This document shows positions 60,243-64,000 of a stretch of DNA of 64,000 nucleotides, piece by piece. Within the stretch, counting starts at the first letter, position 1. Each line of letters starts with the position of its first letter. The position numbers and the translations under genes were made by a program. Source of the stretch: a virus; the IMG/VR virus record IMGVR_UViG_3300021197_001752, positions 1-64,000 of that record. The stretch is one strand, 5' to 3'. Under the pieces are notes generated by a model. It did no database searches and was not told the origin of the DNA. It saw only the letters and a list, made by a program, of their open reading frames with translations.

Positions 60243-60636
60243 CTTCTTTTTCCAAAATATAATATTTCTTTTTAAAGCCGCATGACTCGAATAGTTTAAG
60301 ACTAGCATCATTTGCAATCTTAACCTTAGCATGTGAGTATGGCTTTTGCTCCATTACATGATTGATAAGTATTTTACCGTAACCATTCCCACATTCCTCA
60401 GGCAGTACAGCTATTCTTATGTCGCCCTCAAGGCTACCAACAAATCCAACAGGTACATCATCCTTTAGCAAGATCCAATAATTTCGAGAATGCTGCTTCA
60501 TATATTTTCTATGTGTCGCTGGGAAGATCTCTTCTTGTTGTATAAACCCTTGTTTAACATCAGGGTGATTCCGTAGGTTACGAACAAATTCCCAATGTTC
60601 TATTTGACAACTAACAACTCTTATTTTACCACTCAT
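60223..60636 (-). CDS. GNAT N-acetyltransferase, PseH/WecD-like (137 aa)
   Basis: Met at 60636 (MSGKIRVVSCQIEHW) is preferred; the frame extends nine codons further upstream into the preceding gene. Motif A reads IRIAVLPEECGNGYGKILIN (G-N-G-Y-G-K), with the terminal ASLKLFESCGFKKK typical of sugar-amine acetyltransferases. Together with the DegT-like gene that follows, it would acylate an amino sugar. Confidence 0.82.
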   Translation of the reverse strand: MSGKIRVVSCQIEHWEFVRNLRNHPDVKQGFIQQEEIFPATHRKYMKQHSRNYWILLKDDVPVGFVGSLEGDIRIAVLPEECGNGYGKILINHVMEQKPYSHAKVKIANDASLKLFESCGFKKKYYILEKEDETESI

Positions 60637-61414
60637 CAATTTGATTCCCATATTGACTATCACTTTTCATCCAATATGAAGTCAGATACCCTCTAGTAAA
60701 ACGCCATCCTTCTAAATTCTGATAAGGATTCAAGGCGCTCCCAGTGTCTAGGAACGTATTGCTTTGATTCTCTTTGAAGCACTGATGTATTACAAAATTA
60801 CTCAGGCTAGCCGCAGAGCAAAGAACAATGTGATCTTTGATATTATTCTTTTCGATGTATTCTTTGACTTGATCGACAGTATCGTAATTGTCAACCATGC
60901 AGTTGCTTCCTATGCGAAATTCCTTCTTTACTTTGAAGGGTAAGCCAGAGAGATCTGCCATCTCGTTGACAATATAAATAATATCCCTATCATTGAACAA
61001 TGGGACTACTTCTTCAACATATCTTGAATAGTTGGAATTGATAAACACATTAGCAAAGGTAAGGTTATCTTCAAACCCTTCTCCGTGGAGATCCATCTGC
61101 CACTTGAAATTCTCTTCTCCGACATCTGTTTTAGTACAAATGCCTTTATAATAGTTGTCAGCCTTATATTGGAAGCTTTCAATAAGCTTTTCACGATGAA
61201 ACTGGTGTTTATTTGGTAAGAATTCTTTTTGTTCTTCTTTGGTATATATGTTATGACCAATACGGTCACCTGTAACAAAATACCCAGGAGCTAATACAAC
61301 TGTTTGGTTCTGCATTATAAACATTTCGCCGTCAGAGAACCGAGCGAAGGCAAAGTTATCTCCTGATTCTAACTTTGTTTTAAACCTATCAAATTCTTGC
61401 TTAAAATCTTTCAT
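60626..61414 (-). CDS. Putative GT-D type glycosyltransferase (262 aa)
   Basis: NFAFARFSDGEMFIM near residues 20-34 resembles the RfGDGE motif of the GT-D (DUF1792) glycosyltransferase fold. LTFANVFINSNYSRYVEEVV, DIIYIVNEMAD and HIVLCSAASLSNFVIHQCF follow as Rossmann-like strands. The end, GSALNPYQNLEGWRFTRGYL, fits too. Probable sugar transfer to a surface glycan. Confidence 0.65.
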   Translation of the reverse strand: MKDFKQEFDRFKTKLESGDNFAFARFSDGEMFIMQNQTVVLAPGYFVTGDRIGHNIYTKEEQKEFLPNKHQFHREKLIESFQYKADNYYKGICTKTDVGEENFKWQMDLHGEGFEDNLTFANVFINSNYSRYVEEVVPLFNDRDIIYIVNEMADLSGLPFKVKKEFRIGSNCMVDNYDTVDQVKEYIEKNNIKDHIVLCSAASLSNFVIHQCFKENQSNTFLDTGSALNPYQNLEGWRFTRGYLTSYWMKSDSQYGNQIDEW

Positions 61415-63054
61415 TTTAGACTCCTAACTGTTTCCCAGCCGCCGCCGACTGCATTGCTGACACAGCGATCTCTTTCGCTGAAGAACTGTTGATGGGAGAC
61501 AGCACTATCAGTTGAAGTTGCCTTGTCATCAATTCCCAACTCATTACCTAAAATTGATCCATGTAGTTGTGGTTTACCTGGAGGATGCGGAGGAACATAA
61601 GTTTGAATACCGCCATACTTTTGGGCTAGATACGAAAATTGTATATCCTCTCCGTTATCCCAGGTATAAGGTTTTTCACGCCATAAATACTGCAACCAAT
61701 CACGTTGGAAAAACCATGCATGACCTACAAGATCTACTCTCTCCAGGTCCTCATTCTGACTTGGCCACCCAACCCTGGAATGGTCAACATAAGAATTGGC
61801 GTTGTTTAGAATCACTCCCGCACTGCCCATAATAGCCTGTCTGTGCCTGCTTGATGCAAGACAGTTTGTAAACCATTCTGAGCCTGGTATTGTATCATCG
61901 TCAAAGATAGCAATATATTTAGTGTCTGCTAATAAGGCAGCGGCAAACCGACCGTAGAACTTCCAGTTATGATTATTATGGAATATCTTATCAACATTCA
62001 ATTTAGTATGATCAAAATTTCTATTATCTTCATGATCGTTAATCCATAACCATATTTCTTTTGGTGGGATACTTTGATTCCTGATAGCTTCTATTTGCTT
62101 CTCTAGGTTATAAGGTCTACGATAAGAATTGAGAATCACAGTAATATCCGAACCGATTTCAGTATTTGTTTTTTTCATGATCTCATCGGTTGCAAACGTT
62201 TTTTCTATTATATTTAACGTGTTGTCTAGTGATCCTTTGATTTTCTTTATTATACTATCTCTTGTACCGTTAACAAACCAATCTTCACTTGCAACTCCCA
62301 ATAACTTTGGATTTGTTATTATTTCACACCCAGCTAGTTTAGCTTCTACTACTGTTCGACAAAAGGTTTCTAATACAGCAGGAAAGAATACAAATTTTTC
62401 ATATTGTGATAGAACCTTAAGAAGTTCCACGGGATTAGGAGCGTCAACCAAATCATACTCAATATTATTTTTTCTACAATATGATTCTGCTACAGCTTGA
62501 TTTTTAGTTGGGTTACTAGATCTCAATATCGCCGCTGGTTTTGTCTTTATAATCTCTAGGTTTTCTGCCGCCTTAATAAAGTCTTCACTCCAGATAGAGC
62601 ACTCAAGATTATGTGGCGTAGAGTCTTTTATATTTCTTGCTAGTACATCACGGTGAATTTTGCTTTGGCATAAAACGGTTGCACAGAGATATAAACCTTC
62701 ACCATTTAAGTATGAATCGTCTGGGACTGTAAAATTTTCATACTTAGACGGATCTCTTCCTGAAATATACTTGTGATCGTGCTCATAAATGATATACTTA
62801 TAATCAGGGTTAGCAGTGGTCAAATCACGTAACATTAATTTACAAGAGGTAGACATGAGCAAATGATTACCAATTATAACACGTTGGTCATCCAATACAG
62901 CATGTTGAAAGTCTTCATCTGTTAGGTTTTCAGATTTCATCTTCCTAACAAAATGTCCTCTATCCTTCAATCCCTGACATACTAGATCATTAACTAGTTC
63001 ACCGCCACCAGGGACCTCATCAGCAAAGACATCTGCTATAAAAATAAACTTCAT
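61411..63054 (-). CDS. Two-domain glycosyltransferase: GT-B (GT4-like) + GT-A (GT2-like), 547 aa
   Basis: Start at 63054 overlaps the previous stop; a 12-codon extension would enter that gene. Residues about 1-285 resemble a GT-B fold (FIADVFADEVPGGGELVNDL, then FFPAVLETFCRTVVEAKLAG, the nucleotide-sugar Glu region). Residues about 300-480 are GT-A: DITVILNSYRRPYNLEKQIE, WLWINDHED, IAIFDDDTIPG (DxD) and DNGEDIQFSYLAQKYG. Two transfer steps may be joined in one protein. Confidence 0.82.
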   Translation of the reverse strand: MKFIFIADVFADEVPGGGELVNDLVCQGLKDRGHFVRKMKSENLTDEDFQHAVLDDQRVIIGNHLLMSTSCKLMLRDLTTANPDYKYIIYEHDHKYISGRDPSKYENFTVPDDSYLNGEGLYLCATVLCQSKIHRDVLARNIKDSTPHNLECSIWSEDFIKAAENLEIIKTKPAAILRSSNPTKNQAVAESYCRKNNIEYDLVDAPNPVELLKVLSQYEKFVFFPAVLETFCRTVVEAKLAGCEIITNPKLLGVASEDWFVNGTRDSIIKKIKGSLDNTLNIIEKTFATDEIMKKTNTEIGSDITVILNSYRRPYNLEKQIEAIRNQSIPPKEIWLWINDHEDNRNFDHTKLNVDKIFHNNHNWKFYGRFAAALLADTKYIAIFDDDTIPGSEWFTNCLASSRHRQAIMGSAGVILNNANSYVDHSRVGWPSQNEDLERVDLVGHAWFFQRDWLQYLWREKPYTWDNGEDIQFSYLAQKYGGIQTYVPPHPPGKPQLHGSILGNELGIDDKATSTDSAVSHQQFFSERDRCVSNAVGGGWETVRSLK

Positions 63055-64000
63055 TATAGCGTGCCAACTTGATTTATATCTGACTGCCATTCTTTACTAG
63101 TGTCAGGGCTGACCTTTAGAACTGCATCAACTACCTGCTTTTGGATAATATCTTCTGAGTGTGTCTCAAATAAGCTATCCTTTAGAGCCATTGCTGTGTT
63201 CTTCTTGGCTTTATGATTTTCATAAAGCTTTCTCATAGTAGACTTTGATTTGTGTTCTTTTGGATAACACCACTGACTATCCTTTTCAAGGACGTTTTCC
63301 CAAACAGCTTCTTCTTGGATAGGTGCTATATCATAGCCAATCTTTTCAAACATGGTTTGTCGGCTAACTTTACCATTACTCTTATTTTTATTGATACACA
63401 AAAAGTCCATATGACCTGACCAACCTGGCGCAGCGATTGGCATACCACTATATGCCGCCTCAAATAACGGAAGACCATACCCTTCACCATGTGTTGTAGT
63501 AACATATGCTTTGATCTTAGGGTGTAAGTAGATCCCGTGTATCTCTTCCTCGGTCATGTTACCATGCAATAAATGCACGCCGCATTTCTTATCTGGGAAT
63601 GGTTGCAAGATCTGCTTAATCATATCTGTACACACCATCCTGTCAGATAAACAGTTTTTGGCTTTATTTGTTTTTACCACTAAACCAATTTCTTCATCAT
63701 GGAATTCTTCAACAAACCATTTGATCAAGGCAGACAAATTCTTCCTCGGACCCCATTGAGAAATAGTGAGAAAGTTGAAGTCATGAGGCAGGTCGATTTT
63801 ATCTGATAAATCTTCTGGTTCTGTATACTTCACAGGGTAATTAATAATCTTTGTATCAGTGTTATATTTGAGGGGTACAACTTGACCGTTAGGTAAATTT
63901 ACCTGTACGTCGTTTCTCATAAAGCCATCGAGAGCATGTTTCGATGTTACTATCATTAAGTCCATCTCGTTTGCAAATTGAATCCAGCCAGGTGAAACTC
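63054..64000 (-). CDS. Glycosyltransferase, GT-B/GT4-like, 5' end outside window
   Basis: The frame continues upstream past 64000 (VSPGWIQFANEMDL...), so the start is missing. Visible: VTSKHALDGF, FNFLTISQWGPRKNLSALIK, HGNMTEEEIHGIYLHPKIKA and TTHGEGYGLPLFEAAYSGMP, the E-x7-E-type nucleotide-sugar site of GT4 enzymes. First gene of the cassette seen here, coupled to the two-domain glycosyltransferase. Confidence 0.85.
   Translation of the reverse strand, partial: VSPGWIQFANEMDLMIVTSKHALDGFMRNDVQVNLPNGQVVPLKYNTDTKIINYPVKYTEPEDLSDKIDLPHDFNFLTISQWGPRKNLSALIKWFVEEFHDEEIGLVVKTNKAKNCLSDRMVCTDMIKQILQPFPDKKCGVHLLHGNMTEEEIHGIYLHPKIKAYVTTTHGEGYGLPLFEAAYSGMPIAAPGWSGHMDFLCINKNKSNGKVSRQTMFEKIGYDIAPIQEEAVWENVLEKDSQWCYPKEHKSKSTMRKLYENHKAKKNTAMALKDSLFETHSEDIIQKQVVDAVLKVSPDTSKEWQSDINQVGTL

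Noticed and set aside
1-64000. CRISPR array, tRNA genes, insertion sequences, integrase
   Set aside because: No spaced repeat array, cloverleaf-like sequence in any gap, transposase or recombinase was seen; gaps are too short to hold most of these.

Overview
The window is one contiguous piece of a large tailed-phage (myovirus-type) genome. Every supported gene lies on the minus strand, so transcription runs from base 64000 towards base 1. Several gene products match T4-type functions: a primase with zinc finger and TOPRIM (gp61-like), an SbcD/SbcC pair (gp47/gp46-like), baseplate wedge proteins gp6 and gp25, and a gp55-like late sigma factor. The host cannot be read from the sequence. The large LPS/glycan-type cassette and the sugar-nucleotide enzymes suggest a Gram-negative, probably aquatic host; this is inference.

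Layout in transcription order. (1) >64000 to 47857: a tightly packed glycan/sugar-nucleotide cassette of about 22 genes, most overlapping by a few bases. It holds glycosyltransferases, two WavE-like proteins, a DegT-like aminotransferase, GNAT, RmlB, WecB, a split transketolase, a nucleotidyltransferase-RpiB fusion, a PfkB kinase, a KdsC-like phosphatase, an APS kinase-HAD fusion with its DUF2061 partner, and a sulfotransferase. Together these could make and sulfate an unusual surface glycan. (2) A near-consensus sigma70 promoter at 47824-47852, then a small gene, an FmdB-like zinc ribbon, a membrane protein and the gp55-like sigma. (3) 46317 to 11982: virion genes, including a spike/lysozyme with two cell-wall enzymes, baseplate wedge genes, and structural proteins of 1805, 3704, 1309 and 801 residues. 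(4) A second near-consensus promoter at 11964-11992, then a RuvC-like nuclease. (5) 11331 to 1899: a dense array of small genes, with the primase, a HAD nucleotidase and the fused SbcDC further downstream.

The most interesting part is region 5. About fifteen otherwise unrelated proteins share short N-terminal leaders of two kinds: class A resembles MKKLLTEWRKFLKE and class B resembles MKLTxxxLRxxIKEE. In nearly every case the leader ends in (L/I/M)-x-E. This resembles the capsid-targeting leaders of T4 internal head proteins and the T4 prohead protease cleavage motif. The mature parts include an ADP-ribosyltransferase (T4 also packages and injects an ADP-ribosyltransferase, Alt), GNAT-like proteins, very basic Lys/Arg-rich proteins, a Cys-rich protein and a LETM1-like membrane segment. 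The replication and repair enzymes interspersed or adjacent (primase, HAD, RuvC, SbcDC) lack the leader. The inference is an arsenal of head-packaged, injected effectors.

There are no gene-free stretches longer than 300 bases. I saw no tRNA, rRNA, CRISPR array, insertion sequence or integrase.
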